From the NCBI RefSeq assembly GCF_900091475.1, contig NZ_FMIB01000002.1:3534001-3598000 (forward strand): a stretch of DNA of 64,000 nucleotides, given 5' to 3'. Shown piece after piece: positions 38,221 through 47,299 of this stretch. Below the pieces are notes generated by a model that did not search any database, was not told the DNA's origin, and was given only the letters and a program-made list of their open reading frames with translations. The position numbers and the translations under genes were made by a program. Origin of the DNA: Micromonospora chersina. Lineage in GTDB: Bacteria; Actinomycetota; Actinomycetes; Mycobacteriales; Micromonosporaceae. Within the stretch, counting starts at the first letter, position 1. Each line of letters begins with the position of its first letter.

Positions 38221-40023
38221 TCAGCCGGCCAGCCGGGCCAGTTCCTCGTCGACGATGGACGGGTCGAGCTTGCGGAACACCGGCTTCGGCGCCGCGAGCG
38301 GCCGGCCCGCCTCCACGGGTACGGACTCCCAGCGCGCCCCGACCGTGTAGTCACCGGTCAGCACCGGGTACGCCGGCCCGCCGTCGAGGTCCTCGACCTC
38401 CTCGATCACCGGCATGGGCGCGTGCACCCCGGTGCCGCCGAGCAGCTCGTGGATCTTCTGCGCGGAGTGCGGCAGGAACGGGGTGAGCAGCGTGTTGGCG
38501 TCGCTGACCACCTGGAGGGCGACGTGCAGGATGGTGCCCATCCGGGGCTTGTCGTCCTCGCCCTTGAGCTTCCAGGGCGCCTGCTCGGACAGGTACCTGT
38601 TGGCCTCGGCGACAACCTTCATGGCCTCGCCGATGGCCTGCTTCTGCCGGTGCCGGGCGATGAGGTCGCCGACGGTGGCGAACCCCGCCCGGGCCGTGTC
38701 GAGCAGCGCCTGGTCGGCCTCGGTGAGCCCGGCCGGGTCGACCGGAGGGATCGCCCCGAAGTTCTTCGCCGCCATCGAGATGGACCGGTTGACCAGGTTG
38801 CCCCAGCCGGCGACCAGCTCGTCGTTGTTGCGGCGGAGGAACTCGGCCCAGGTGAAGTCGGTGTCGTTGCTCTCCGGGCCGGCCACCGCGATGAAGTAGC
38901 GCAGCGCGTCGGCGTCGTACCGCTCCAGGAAGTCGCGGACGTAGATGACCACCTTGCGCGAGGAGGAGAACTTGCGGCCCTCCATGGTCAGGTACTCGCT
39001 GGAGACCACCTCGGTGGGCAGGTTGAGCCGGCCCAGCGCGCCCGGCTCGCCGTCCCGGGAGCCCTCGCCGGAGTAGCCCCCGAGCAGCGCCGGCCAGATC
39101 ACCGAGTGGAAGACGATGTTGTCCTTGCCCATGAAGTAGTAGCCCCGGGCGTCCTTGCCCTCGCCGTCGGCGGACCACCACTTCCGCCACGCCTCCGGGT
39201 CGCCGGTGCGGCGGGCCCACTCGATGGACGCGGACAGGTAGCCGATGACCGCGTCGAACCAGACGTAGATCCGCTTGTCGGGCCGGTCGCGCCAGCCGTC
39301 GAGCGGGATGGGCACGCCCCACTCCAGGTCGCGGGTGATGGCTCGGGGCTGGAGGTCGTCGAGCAGGTTGCGGGAGAAGCGCAGCACGTTGGGCCGCCAG
39401 CCCTCCCGGGTGTCCAGCCACTGCCGCAGCGCGTCGGCCAGGGCGGGCAGGTCCAGGAAGAAGTGCTCGGTCTCCACGAACTCCGGCGTCTCGCCGTTGA
39501 TCTTCGACTTGGGGTTGATCAGGTCGACCGGGTCGAGCTGGTTGCCGCAGTTGTCGCACTGGTCGCCGCGGGCGCTGTCGTAGCCGCAGATCGGGCAGGT
39601 GCCCTCGATGTAGCGGTCGGGCAGCGTGCGGCCGGTGGACGGGGAGATCGCCCCGGTGGTGACCTTGGGGACGATGTAGCCGTTGCGGTGCAGACCCTCG
39701 AACAGCTCCTGCACCACCGCGTAGTGGTTGCGGGTGGTGGTCCGGGTGAACAGGTCGTACGACAGCCCCAGCGCCCGCAGGTCCTCGGCGATCACCCGGT
39801 TGTACCGGTCGGCCAGTTCGCGCGGGGTGACCCCCTCGGCGTCGGCCTGCACCTGGATCGGGGTGCCGTGCTCGTCGGTGCCGGAGACCATGAGCACGTC
39901 GTGACCGGCCATCCGCATGTACCGGGCGAAGACGTCGGAGGGAACGCCGAATCCGGATACGTGGCCGATGTGGCGCGGGCCGTTGGCGTAGGGCCAGGCG
40001 ACCGCGGCGAGAACGTGACTCAT
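38221..40023 (-). CDS. metG: Methionyl-tRNA synthetase
   Basis: A 600-residue class I synthetase. The HIGH motif is in [17 protein letters not shown] near residue 15, a zinc knuckle in [18 protein letters not shown] near residue 145, and the KMSKS equivalent is KFSSSRK. No C-terminal tRNA-binding EMAP domain is present, as in other actinobacterial short forms. ATG 40023 starts the conserved sequence; the longer reading is not supported. A TAGGCT hexamer lies eight bases upstream with no ribosome site, another leaderless candidate. Confidence 0.96.
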   Translation of the reverse strand: MSHVLAAVAWPYANGPRHIGHVSGFGVPSDVFARYMRMAGHDVLMVSGTDEHGTPIQVQADAEGVTPRELADRYNRVIAEDLRALGLSYDLFTRTTTRNHYAVVQELFEGLHRNGYIVPKVTTGAISPSTGRTLPDRYIEGTCPICGYDSARGDQCDNCGNQLDPVDLINPKSKINGETPEFVETEHFFLDLPALADALRQWLDTREGWRPNVLRFSRNLLDDLQPRAITRDLEWGVPIPLDGWRDRPDKRIYVWFDAVIGYLSASIEWARRTGDPEAWRKWWSADGEGKDARGYYFMGKDNIVFHSVIWPALLGGYSGEGSRDGEPGALGRLNLPTEVVSSEYLTMEGRKFSSSRKVVIYVRDFLERYDADALRYFIAVAGPESNDTDFTWAEFLRRNNDELVAGWGNLVNRSISMAAKNFGAIPPVDPAGLTEADQALLDTARAGFATVGDLIARHRQKQAIGEAMKVVAEANRYLSEQAPWKLKGEDDKPRMGTILHVALQVVSDANTLLTPFLPHSAQKIHELLGGTGVHAPMPVIEEVEDLDGGPAYPVLTGDYTVGARWESVPVEAGRPLAAPKPVFRKLDPSIVDEELARLAG

Positions 40024-40170
40024 GAGCGTCAAGCCTAGTGAGTGCCGCGGGCGACCCGCGAACCAATAGGGCGCGTCCCACCGGCCGCACCCGGCCGTAC
40101 GTCCGATTTGTCGCCGACACGCGGCCTGAGCTGCCCGGCTGGCCCGGCCCGCCGGTGTCAAATGAACGGC

Positions 40171-41022
40171 GTGACCAGCAGACCAGCGGCGCCCGGGCCG
40201 GGCGGGTCCTCCGCGCCGGCGGCCGGGGAGGCCGCGCGGCGGACCCCGGCGCGCGGCGCGTCGGTCGCTCCCCAGCCCCGGCTGGACCCCGCCGATCCTC
40301 CGGTGGAGGTGGAGCCGACCACCGGGGCGCCGGTGGACGCCGTCCCCCGCCGGGTGCCGGTCCGGCAGCCGCGTTGGCACCGGCGTTCCGCGCCGGCGGA
40401 CGGCGGGACCGCCTGGGCACCGATCGAGGAGGTGCACTGGGACGGCACCCCGCTGCGGGAGGAGCCGCAGCGGCGGGCCGGCCGCTGGCCGCGCCGCCGG
40501 ACGGCGTCCCGGCGCGAGCGGCCGGTCCGTCCCCCGGACCCGGTCAGCGGCCTGTCCGTGCTGCTGTCTCTGACCCTGCTGGCCGCGTTCTTCGCCTGGG
40601 TGAGCGCCGGGCCGTTCTGGCTGGCCGTGGGACACGGGACGAACGGCACGGCGGTGATCACCGACTGCACCGGCGGCGGGCTGACCCAGCGCTGCCGCGG
40701 GCTCTTCCTGGCCGACGGCCAGCGCTTCCTGGCCCACGGTGTCCGGGTCAGCGGCGTCCCGGCCGAGCGCAGCGCCACCGGCTCGGTGCTGCCCGCCCGG
40801 ATGACCGGGCCGGCCGGCCGCACCGCCTACGCCGACGCCGGCGCCGGCCGGCACCTGCGCTGGCTGCTCGGGCTGCTGCTGGTGGCCGGCTGCGCCGCCG
40901 GGATCGCCCGGTGGACCGGCGCGACCCGGCTGCCGGACCCCCGGCAACGCCGTTGGGCGGTGGGTGTGGCGCTGGCCGGCCCGCTGCTGATCACCGTCGG
41001 CTTCCTGGGCGCGGCCTGGTAG
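40171..41022 (+). CDS. Membrane protein with Pro/Arg-rich N-terminus, function unknown
   Basis: A 283-residue protein. The first 120 residues are disordered, rich in Pro, Ala and Arg ([20 protein letters not shown]), followed by three membrane helices at roughly 133-160, 235-253 and 262-281. Between helices 1 and 2 is an external domain of about 75 residues with two cysteines ([13 protein letters not shown]) that could form a disulfide. GTG 40171 or ATG 40162 may be the start; neither has a ribosome site. It ends seven bases from the convergent rsmI. No family is recognised. Confidence 0.7.
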   Translation: MTSRPAAPGPGGSSAPAAGEAARRTPARGASVAPQPRLDPADPPVEVEPTTGAPVDAVPRRVPVRQPRWHRRSAPADGGTAWAPIEEVHWDGTPLREEPQRRAGRWPRRRTASRRERPVRPPDPVSGLSVLLSLTLLAAFFAWVSAGPFWLAVGHGTNGTAVITDCTGGGLTQRCRGLFLADGQRFLAHGVRVSGVPAERSATGSVLPARMTGPAGRTAYADAGAGRHLRWLLGLLLVAGCAAGIARWTGATRLPDPRQRRWAVGVALAGPLLITVGFLGAAW

Positions 41023-41029
41023 CCGTGCC

Positions 41030-41869
41030 TCAGCTGTGCACAACCGTGTAGACCTCGCGGCGGCGCAGCCCGAACTCGGTGGCGACCTCGGTGATGGCGT
41101 CGCGCCGGGACAGCCCGGCCGCCTCCCGCGCGGCCACCGCGGCGCGCAGCGTGTCGTCGTCGGGCCGGACGGCCGCGGCCGGCGGCGCCCCGGCCACGAC
41201 CAGTGTGATTTCGCCGCGCGGCTCGCCCGCCGCGGCCCACTCGGCCAGTTCGCCAAGCGGCCGGCGGACCACCTCCTCGTACGTCTTGGTCAGCTCGCGG
41301 CAGAGCGCGGCGGGCCGGTCCGGGCCGAACGCCTCGGCCAGGTCGGCGAGCGCCCCGGCGATCCGGTGCGGCGCCTCGAAGAGCACCAGGGTGCGCTCCT
41401 CGGCGGCGAGCGCGCGCAGCCGGGACCGGCGGGCGCCGGGCGTGCGGGGCAGGAAGCCCTCGAAGCAGAACCGGTCGCAGGGCAGCCCGGACAGCGCCAG
41501 GGCGGTCGTGACGGCGCTCGGCCCGGGGGCCGCGGTGACCGGGATCCCGGCGTCGAGGGCGGCCCGGACCAGGCGGTAGCCGGGGTCGGAGACGCTGGGC
41601 ATGCCACCGTCGGTGACCAGCGCGATCGTGTAGCCGGCGGCGAGCACGTCGACCAGTTCCGGGGTACGCCGCTCCTCGTTGCCCTCGAAGTAGGAGACGA
41701 TCCGGCCGGGCACGGTCACCGCCAGGTCCCGGGCCAGCCGGGTGAGCCGGCGGGTGTCCTCGGCGGCGACCACGTCGGCGGTGGCGAGCACCTCCCGGAA
41801 CCGGGCGGACGCGTCGGCCGGGTTGCCCAGCGGCGCGCCGAGCAGCACCAGGCGGCCAACCTCGGACAT
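41030..41869 (-). CDS. rsmI: 16S rRNA (cytidine(1402)-2'-O)-methyltransferase
   Basis: A 279-residue SAM-dependent tetrapyrrole-methylase-fold enzyme. It begins [19 protein letters not shown], has [27 protein letters not shown] and [18 protein letters not shown] with FEGFLPR, all RsmI landmarks. It 2'-O-methylates C1402 in the ribosomal P site. ATG 41869 is used; GTG 41878 is a close alternative. It is divergent from pmt across 92 bp, a pairing also seen in mycobacteria. Confidence 0.95.
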   Translation of the reverse strand: MSEVGRLVLLGAPLGNPADASARFREVLATADVVAAEDTRRLTRLARDLAVTVPGRIVSYFEGNEERRTPELVDVLAAGYTIALVTDGGMPSVSDPGYRLVRAALDAGIPVTAAPGPSAVTTALALSGLPCDRFCFEGFLPRTPGARRSRLRALAAEERTLVLFEAPHRIAGALADLAEAFGPDRPAALCRELTKTYEEVVRRPLGELAEWAAAGEPRGEITLVVAGAPPAAAVRPDDDTLRAAVAAREAAGLSRRDAITEVATEFGLRRREVYTVVHS

Positions 41870-41949
41870 TTCACCCACGACGTGCGCTCCTTCATCGACG
41901 GCCGTACCAATCTCGGAGACGACGGGCGCCACCGGGCACCTTCGCAGCC

Positions 41950-41955
41950 TACGAT
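41950..41955 (+). promoter_or_regulatory. -10 hexamer TACGAT before pmt
   Basis: TACGAT ends six bases before GTG 41962, with no ribosome site, as expected for a leaderless mRNA. Confidence 0.5.
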
Positions 41956-41961
41956 CGCCGG

Positions 41962-43662
41962 GTGACGAGTGCGTCGACAGCACAGAGCGCGAACGCGGGC
42001 GGGTCCGCCGACGAGCCGACCCCCGCCGACCGGGCCGCCGGCCCCGCGACGAGCGGCGGCCGTGGCCGGATCCCGGCGATCGTCCGGCGACGGCTCGACA
42101 CGGTCGACGCCCACCTCGGCCGGGGGCAGGCGTGGCTGGCCACCGGGGTCGTGGTGGCGATCGCGGCGATCCTGCGCTTCGTCGGGCTGAGCGGCCCCAA
42201 CGGCAAGATCTTCGACGAGATCTACTACGCCCGCGACGCGTACGGGCTGATCGACCGCGGCGTCGAGTGGAACTACAAGGACAACGGCCCGTCGTACGTG
42301 GTGCACCCGCCGCTGGGCAAGTGGCTCATCGGCCTCGGCGAGTGGGCCTTCGGCTACCAGGACGCGGAGACGAAGATCTCCGTGCCGGGGCACCTCATGA
42401 CCACCGCCCCCGAGTTCGGCTGGCGCTTCGCGGCGGCCGTCGCCGGCACCCTGTCGGTGCTGCTGCTGGTGCGGATCGGCCGGCGGATGTTCCGGTCGAC
42501 CACGTTGGGCTGCGCGGCCGGGCTACTGCTCGCCCTGGACGGCTTCCACTTCGTGCTCTCCCGCACCGCCCTGCTCGACATCTTCCTGCTGCTGTTCGTG
42601 CTTGCCGCGTTCGGCGCCCTGGTGCTCGACCGGGACGCCCGGCGGCGGCGCTGGACGCGGGCGCTGGAGGCGGGGCTCGACCCGTCGCTGCCGGGGCGGG
42701 CCGGCCGGCCGCCGTCGACCTGGCGGGACTGGCCGTGGTGGCGGCTGGCCGCCGGCGTGCTGCTCGGCTGCGCGTGCGCGGTGAAGTGGAGCGGCCTCTA
42801 CTTCGTCCCGGCCTTCGCGCTCCTGGTGCTCCTCTGGGAGGTAGGCGTCCGCCGCTCGGCCGGGGTCCGCCGCCCGTGGCGGGACGCCCTGCTGGACGAG
42901 CTGCCGTGGCTCCTGGCGGCCGGCGTGCTGATGGTCGTCACCTACGTGCTCACCTGGTCGGGCTGGCTGCTCGGCGACGACGGCTACTACCGCCTGGCCA
43001 GCCGCTACCCGAACACCCCGGGCCTGAGCGACACCCCGGTCATCGGGCCGCTGATCAACCTGTGGGAATACCACAAGGCCGCGTACGGCTTCCACACTCA
43101 GCTCGACGACCCGCACAAGTACCAGTCGTGGCCGTGGCAGTGGCTGCTGCTCGGCCGGCCGGTCGCCTTCTACTGGTCCGGCGACGGCAACTGCGGCGCG
43201 CCGAGCTGCGCCTCGGAGATCCTGCTGCTGGGCACCCCGCTGCTCTGGTGGTCGTTCCTGCCGGCGCTGGCCGCGACGGTCTGGCTCGGGCTGGCCCGGC
43301 GGGACTGGCGGGCCGGGGCGATCCTGCTCAGCGTGGCCGCCGGCCTGCTGCCCTGGTTCTGGTTCGCCCTCGACGGCCGCACGATGTTCTCGTTCTACGC
43401 CGCGCCGGCCGTGCCGTTCCTGGTGCTGGCGGTGGTCTACGTGCTCGGCGCGATCATCTCGCCGGCCCCGGCCGTCGGCACGGCGGCGCCACCGAGCACG
43501 GAGGACACCTCCGACCGCCGCCTGGTGGGCGGGATCATCGCGGGCGCGTACGTGCTGCTTGTCGCCCTCTGCTTCGGTTACTTCTACCCGATCTTCGTGG
43601 GCCGGCTGATGGCCTACGCGGACTGGTCCGCCCGGATGTGGCTGGACGGTCGCTGGATCTGA
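41962..43662 (+). CDS. pmt: Dolichyl-/polyprenyl-phosphate-mannose-protein mannosyltransferase (GT39)
   Basis: A 566-residue polytopic membrane glycosyltransferase with around ten to twelve helices. The first external loop holds the catalytic acidic pair in GKIFDEIYYARDAYG near residue 80, followed by VHPPLGKWLIGLGE; a second luminal loop contains ASRYPNTPGLSDTP, and WQWLLLGRPVAFYW is the PMT C-terminal signature. It transfers mannose from a polyprenyl phosphate to Ser/Thr of secreted proteins. The secreted proteins encoded downstream are possible substrates. The start lacks a ribosome site but has TACGAT six bases upstream. Confidence 0.93.
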   Translation: MTSASTAQSANAGGSADEPTPADRAAGPATSGGRGRIPAIVRRRLDTVDAHLGRGQAWLATGVVVAIAAILRFVGLSGPNGKIFDEIYYARDAYGLIDRGVEWNYKDNGPSYVVHPPLGKWLIGLGEWAFGYQDAETKISVPGHLMTTAPEFGWRFAAAVAGTLSVLLLVRIGRRMFRSTTLGCAAGLLLALDGFHFVLSRTALLDIFLLLFVLAAFGALVLDRDARRRRWTRALEAGLDPSLPGRAGRPPSTWRDWPWWRLAAGVLLGCACAVKWSGLYFVPAFALLVLLWEVGVRRSAGVRRPWRDALLDELPWLLAAGVLMVVTYVLTWSGWLLGDDGYYRLASRYPNTPGLSDTPVIGPLINLWEYHKAAYGFHTQLDDPHKYQSWPWQWLLLGRPVAFYWSGDGNCGAPSCASEILLLGTPLLWWSFLPALAATVWLGLARRDWRAGAILLSVAAGLLPWFWFALDGRTMFSFYAAPAVPFLVLAVVYVLGAIISPAPAVGTAAPPSTEDTSDRRLVGGIIAGAYVLLVALCFGYFYPIFVGRLMAYADWSARMWLDGRWI

Positions 43663-43670
43663 CCGGCGTG

Positions 43671-43696
43671 GACCCGGCGGGGGCACCCGCCGGGTC
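43671..43696 (+). terminator. Hairpin terminator after pmt
   Basis: Arms GACCCGGCGGG (43671-43681) and CCCGCCGGGTC (43686-43696) with a four-base loop, nine bases after the pmt stop. The following gap to 44073 (411 bp in all) holds no convincing CDS; it contains an 18-bp perfect palindrome at 43740-43757 and the candidate small RNA. Confidence 0.75.
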
Positions 43697-43758
43697 GGAA
43701 AACCGATTGCGATCACGGGCCGGTCTGGTGCCGGTGCAGGTGCCCGGGCCCGGGCACG

Positions 43759-43812
43759 AAAAAGCGCGCCCCGATCGCCTGCCACGGGGGAAGCGGGCGA
43801 TTGGGGCGCGCA
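43759..43812 (-). ncRNA. Candidate small RNA: promoter-hairpin-T-run unit on the minus strand
   Basis: On the minus strand a -35-like TTGTGC (43847-43842), a 17-base spacer and a -10-like TAAGCT (43824-43819) predict a start near 43812. Directly after it comes a 16-bp stem (43811-43796 with 43779-43764, one wobble) with a C-rich loop containing CCCCC, then five Ts (43763-43759). The transcript would be about 55 nt and would consist of little but this hairpin. No minus-strand coding gene lies upstream that needs a terminator. It is not the two-hairpin 6C RNA as I know it. A terminator for an unseen longer antisense RNA is the alternative. Confidence 0.5.
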
Positions 43813-43818
43813 AGACAG

Positions 43819-43847
43819 AGCTTAACCACAGTGCGGCACTGGCACAA
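43819..43847 (-). promoter_or_regulatory. Putative promoter of the candidate small RNA
   Basis: TTGTGC and TAAGCT spaced by 17 bases, pointing at the hairpin-only transcript at 43812-43759. Confidence 0.45.
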
Positions 43848-44060
43848 CGGGTCGAGTGGGGTCAGATTTCCGACGAATGCGCCACCCCACAAAAGGTTTA
43901 CATCGGGCACCTTACGGTGGGTCACGCAGGGAAAACATTACGAATTCCTTACTATCCACGGCCGCGCCCGCGAAGCGCCGCGCAAGACCTGATCATGCCG
44001 CCTCTCGCATCGACCTGCCTCGATCACCCGACCCGGATGATCTTCCATTGTGGATCTCAC

Positions 44061-44066
44061 TACACT
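44061..44066 (+). promoter_or_regulatory. -10 hexamer TACACT before the VWA gene
   Basis: TACACT is followed by seven bases and GTG 44074. This favours GTG 44074 over GTG 44050, which lies upstream of the hexamer. Confidence 0.5.
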
Positions 44067-44073
44067 TCGCCCG

Positions 44074-45354
44074 GTGATCAACAAGAGACGATCGGCGGCC
44101 GTCCTTCTCGGACTGCTGGCGACGACCGCGCTGATCGGTACGCCGCCCGCCGCGGCCGACGACGAGACCGCGGAACCCCCCGCCGAGCCGCCCAAGGTCG
44201 AACTGGTCCTGGACGTCAGCGGCTCGATGCGGGCCCGGGACATCGACGGGCGCAGCCGGATCTCCGTCGCCCAGCAGGCGTTCAACGAGGTGGTCGACGC
44301 GCTGCCGGACGAGACCCAGCTCGGCATCCGGGTGCTCGGCGCCACCTACCGCGGCAAGGACAAGAAGCAGGGCTGCCTGGACACCCAGCAGATCGTGCCG
44401 GTCGGTCCGGTGGACCGTACGCAGGCCAAGGCCGCCGTCGCCACGCTGCGCCCGACCGGCTTCACCCCGGTGGGGCTGGCGCTCCGCTCCGCCGCGCAGG
44501 ACCTGGGCACCGGCAGCACAGCCCGGCGGATCGTGCTGATCACCGACGGCGAGGACACCTGCGCCCCGCCCGACCCCTGCGAGGTGGCCCGCGAGCTGGC
44601 CGCCCAGGGCACCAGGCTTGTCGTCGACACGCTCGGCCTGGCCCCGGACGAGAAGGTCCGCCGGCAGCTGCTCTGCATCGCCGGTGCTACCGGCGGCACC
44701 TACACCGCGGCGCAGAGCGCCGACGAGCTGACCGGGCGGATCAAGCAGCTGGTGGACCGGGCCCGGGACACGTACACCGCCACCCCGACCGTGGTGGGCG
44801 GGTCGGCCGGGTGCGACAACGCGCCGCTGCTCGCCCCCGGCGTCTACACCGACCGGGAGGCGTTCGCCGAGCACCGCTGGTACCGGGTGCCGGTGCGCCC
44901 CGGGCAGGAGCTGCGCGCCTCGGTGAGCGTCGCGCTGGACCGCCCGGTCAACCCCGACTACGGCGTGCTGCTGCGGGCCACCGCGCCGGACGGGCGGGAA
45001 CTCGTCCGGGGGGTCGACGCGGGCAGCGGGCGTACCGACGTGGTCTCCGCCGGGCTGCGCTGGTCGGCCGCCGAGGAGGCGAGCCCCGCCCCCGCCCCGA
45101 GCGGGGTACAGCCCGCGCGGACCGTCTGCCTGGTGGTCAGCAACTCGTTCGCCCCGCGCCCGGGCACCCAGGTCACCCCGGGCATGCCGGTGGAGCTGAC
45201 CGTGGACGTGGTCGCCGCGTCCCCCGCCCCGGACGGACCGGACCTCGGCCGGGGCTGGGCGCTGCTGCTCCTGCTCACCCTGGCCGGGCTGGTCACCGGG
45301 CTCGTCGCCGGGCTGCTCACCCGCTGGTGGGTGGCCACGTGGAGGGAGAACTGA
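44074..45354 (+). CDS. Secreted, membrane-anchored VWA-domain protein
   Basis: A 426-residue protein with an N-terminal signal peptide (INKRRSAAVLLGLLATTALIG, cleavage after AAA), a von Willebrand factor A domain at about residues 40-230, and a C-terminal membrane helix (WALLLLLTLAGLVTGLVAGLL) with a short basic tail. The metal-ion site is complete: DVSGSM, the Thr in GFTPVGLAL and ITDGEDT. Between the VWA domain and the helix are about 170 residues of beta-rich sequence with cysteine pairs. The stop lies two bases before the next ATG. It probably binds a protein or wall ligand at the surface. The partner and role are unknown. Confidence 0.85.
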   Translation: MINKRRSAAVLLGLLATTALIGTPPAAADDETAEPPAEPPKVELVLDVSGSMRARDIDGRSRISVAQQAFNEVVDALPDETQLGIRVLGATYRGKDKKQGCLDTQQIVPVGPVDRTQAKAAVATLRPTGFTPVGLALRSAAQDLGTGSTARRIVLITDGEDTCAPPDPCEVARELAAQGTRLVVDTLGLAPDEKVRRQLLCIAGATGGTYTAAQSADELTGRIKQLVDRARDTYTATPTVVGGSAGCDNAPLLAPGVYTDREAFAEHRWYRVPVRPGQELRASVSVALDRPVNPDYGVLLRATAPDGRELVRGVDAGSGRTDVVSAGLRWSAAEEASPAPAPSGVQPARTVCLVVSNSFAPRPGTQVTPGMPVELTVDVVAASPAPDGPDLGRGWALLLLLTLAGLVTGLVAGLLTRWWVATWREN

Positions 45355-45356
45355 GG

Positions 45357-46130
45357 ATGCGTACACTGATCCGCTCCGCGGCGGCGCTGGCCGCCGCCGG
45401 GCTCGCCCTCGCCCCGGGGGCCGCCGCGGCGGCGCCGACCCCGTCGCCGGGCGCGGCCACCGTCACCAAGGCCGGCACCTCGTTCCTGACCGCCACCCCG
45501 ATCACCCCCGGCCAGCCGGTCCGGGTGGACGCCTCCACCGGCGACCACCTCTACTGGTCGTTCCGGGCGGAGGCGGGCCAGGTCCACGAGGTCACCGCGA
45601 CGGTCGCCTTCCCGAAGGCGCGCACCGGCGCGTCCACCTGGACCGTCGACGTCTTCGACGGGCTGCGCCGCCGCCAGGCGTGCACGGCCGGCGCGCAGAC
45701 CCCGACCGCGGCGGCGACCGCGACAAGCGTGGCCCTCGGCTGCACGCTGCGCCGGGTCCGGCCCTGGGCGGAACCGTGGTCCGGCGACCCGCTGCCCGGC
45801 ACCTACTACCTCCGGCTCTCGGTCACCGACCTGCCCGAGCCCGACCTGGGCCTGCCGGTCGAGGTGGACCTGCTGGTCGGCGCGGACACCGAGGGCGGCG
45901 GGTCCGGCGACGACGGGGAACTGGAGGCGCCGCTGGTGCCGAACACCCGGGCCGGCCAGGTGCTCACCGCCGAGCCCGCCCCCGAGCCGGTCGCCGAGGA
46001 GGAAGGTGGCCTCATCGGCTGGCTGCCGGAGCCCGGCTCCCGGTGGGTGTGGACCGGCGTGGGCGGCGTGCTCGCCGCCGTGGCGGGCGTCGTGGGCTTC
46101 GCCGTGACCCGCCGGCCCCGCCGCCCCTGA
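45357..46130 (+). CDS. Secreted protein with C-terminal membrane anchor, operon partner of the VWA protein
   Basis: A 257-residue protein with a signal peptide (MRTLIRSAAALAAAGLALAPG, cleavage after AAAAA), a beta-rich external domain (GDHLYWSFRAEAGQVHEVTATV, two cysteines at CTAGAQT and LGCTLR, PGTYYLRLSVTD), a Glu/Pro-rich stalk and one C-terminal helix (GVLAAVAGVVGFAV) before RRPRRP. The external fold resembles the C-terminal part of the VWA protein just upstream. A GGAGGGAG ribosome site lies inside the VWA gene end, so the two are coupled. The pair likely forms a surface complex; function unknown. Confidence 0.8.
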   Translation: MRTLIRSAAALAAAGLALAPGAAAAAPTPSPGAATVTKAGTSFLTATPITPGQPVRVDASTGDHLYWSFRAEAGQVHEVTATVAFPKARTGASTWTVDVFDGLRRRQACTAGAQTPTAAATATSVALGCTLRRVRPWAEPWSGDPLPGTYYLRLSVTDLPEPDLGLPVEVDLLVGADTEGGGSGDDGELEAPLVPNTRAGQVLTAEPAPEPVAEEEGGLIGWLPEPGSRWVWTGVGGVLAAVAGVVGFAVTRRPRRP

Positions 46131-46184
46131 GCCCGCGACCGGTGGCCGCCGCGAACCCGACGCGGCGGCCGCCGGAAGCGCGGC

Positions 46185-46454
46185 TCAGAAGGTACGCGGG
46201 CCGCGCGGCACCCAGCCGATGAACCGGTCCTGGAGCGAGGAGACCGGGGCGGCGCGCAGGTCCTGCGTGGCGGCGGCCAGGCAGGAGCCGAGATAGACGC
46301 TCAACGAGGCGCGGTCCACCTGGTACTCGTCCAGCAGTTGCCGGCGTTTCGTGGCGCAGGGCCAGTCGTCGCCGCAGGAGCCACAGGTCCAGTCGGGGGT
46401 CACGGGGGCGTGCTCGCCGGGTCGTGATTCCGACGCCTTCGCGCCAGGCGTCAT
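46185..46454 (-). CDS. Small conserved actinobacterial protein with CxxC...C motif
   Basis: An 89-residue soluble protein. The centre has WTCGSCGDDWPCATKRRQLLDEY, a cysteine cluster that could bind zinc or a redox partner, then SLSVYLGSCLAAATQDL and WVPRGPR. Similar small proteins are common in Streptomyces and Micromonospora and are often given uninformative names such as flavin reductase; I see no flavin motif. ATG 46454 follows AGGA by eight bases. It is divergent from the PPTase gene. Confidence 0.75.
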   Translation of the reverse strand: MTPGAKASESRPGEHAPVTPDWTCGSCGDDWPCATKRRQLLDEYQVDRASLSVYLGSCLAAATQDLRAAPVSSLQDRFIGWVPRGPRTF

Positions 46455-46567
46455 CGGCCGATCCTCTCGTCAATGGACACACGTCAGTGGACGGTCGCCT
46501 CCCCGCAACGACCCAACAGCGCCCCGAAACGCTCCGGCGTTACATGGTTGCGGTACGTTTCCGCGTC

Positions 46568-47224
46568 ATGCGGGACCTACTGCCGCCCGAGGTCGCCGTG
46601 GCGGTGGCCGCCGCCGCGGACTGGACCGGCGCGCTGCTCCCGGCCGAGTGGGCCTGCCTGGGCGACCGCGCCGTGGCCAGCCGCCGCCGGGACTTCACCG
46701 CCGGCCGGGTGTGCGCCCGCCGGGCGCTGGCCGGGCTCGGGCTGCCGGCCACGCCGGTGCCCGCGGCCCCCGACCGCGCCCCGGTCTGGCCACCCGGCGT
46801 CGTCGGGGCCATCACCCACACCCGGGACTACTGCGCGGCCGCCGCCGCCCGCGCCACCGAGATCCGCGCGGTGGGCCTCGACGCCGAACGACACCGGGAC
46901 CTCACCCCGGGGGTACGCCGAAGGGTCTGCCTGCCCGAGGAGGAGGCGGACCTGGTTCGGCTGCCCGCCGGGGTGGCCTGGCCGACCGTGCTGTTCAGCG
47001 CCAAGGAGACCGTCTACAAGGTCTGGCACCCGCTCGTCGGGACCTGGCTGGACTTCGCCGACGCCCGGGTCACCCTCGACCCCGACGCGGGCACGTTCAC
47101 GGCCCGGATCGCGCCCGCCCGGCTCGCCGCCGCCCCCGTGACCGATCCGCCGCTGTCGATAGCCGGTCGGTTCGCGGTGGACGCCGAACTGGTGCGCACG
47201 GCGGCCGTTCTGGTACCCCGGTGA
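46568..47224 (+). CDS. 4'-phosphopantetheinyl transferase (EntD/Sfp-like)
   Basis: A 218-residue enzyme that moves phosphopantetheine from CoA to carrier proteins of polyketide, peptide or fatty-acid synthases. It has the magnesium-binding VGLDAERHRDL and the second motif FSAKETVYKVWHPL, with the preceding RRDFTAGRVCARRALAGLG typical of EntD-type members. ATG 46568 starts MRDLLPPEV, the usual start region; TACGTT lies eight bases upstream with no ribosome site. No synthase genes are present in the window, so it likely acts on remote clusters. Confidence 0.9.
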   Translation: MRDLLPPEVAVAVAAAADWTGALLPAEWACLGDRAVASRRRDFTAGRVCARRALAGLGLPATPVPAAPDRAPVWPPGVVGAITHTRDYCAAAAARATEIRAVGLDAERHRDLTPGVRRRVCLPEEEADLVRLPAGVAWPTVLFSAKETVYKVWHPLVGTWLDFADARVTLDPDAGTFTARIAPARLAAAPVTDPPLSIAGRFAVDAELVRTAAVLVPR

Positions 47225-47299
47225 GGGCCTGACGGTCGCGTTGCCGCCGGCTTGTACCGTCGTCCCGACCGACGATCTCGAAGGTGCCCAAGGAGTACG

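Noticed and set aside
43759..43812. 6C RNA
   Set aside because: The known motif has two hairpins with C-rich loops of at least six Cs; here only one hairpin with five Cs is seen.
43713..43925. A 70-codon minus-strand frame in the pmt-VWA gap
   Set aside because: No ribosome site, non-coding-like composition, and it runs through the strong hairpin; the region is better explained by a small RNA or terminator.
41742..46130. A 1462-codon plus-strand frame
   Set aside because: It is out of frame with pmt and the VWA gene, whose motifs are clear; only the part from 45357 is a real protein.
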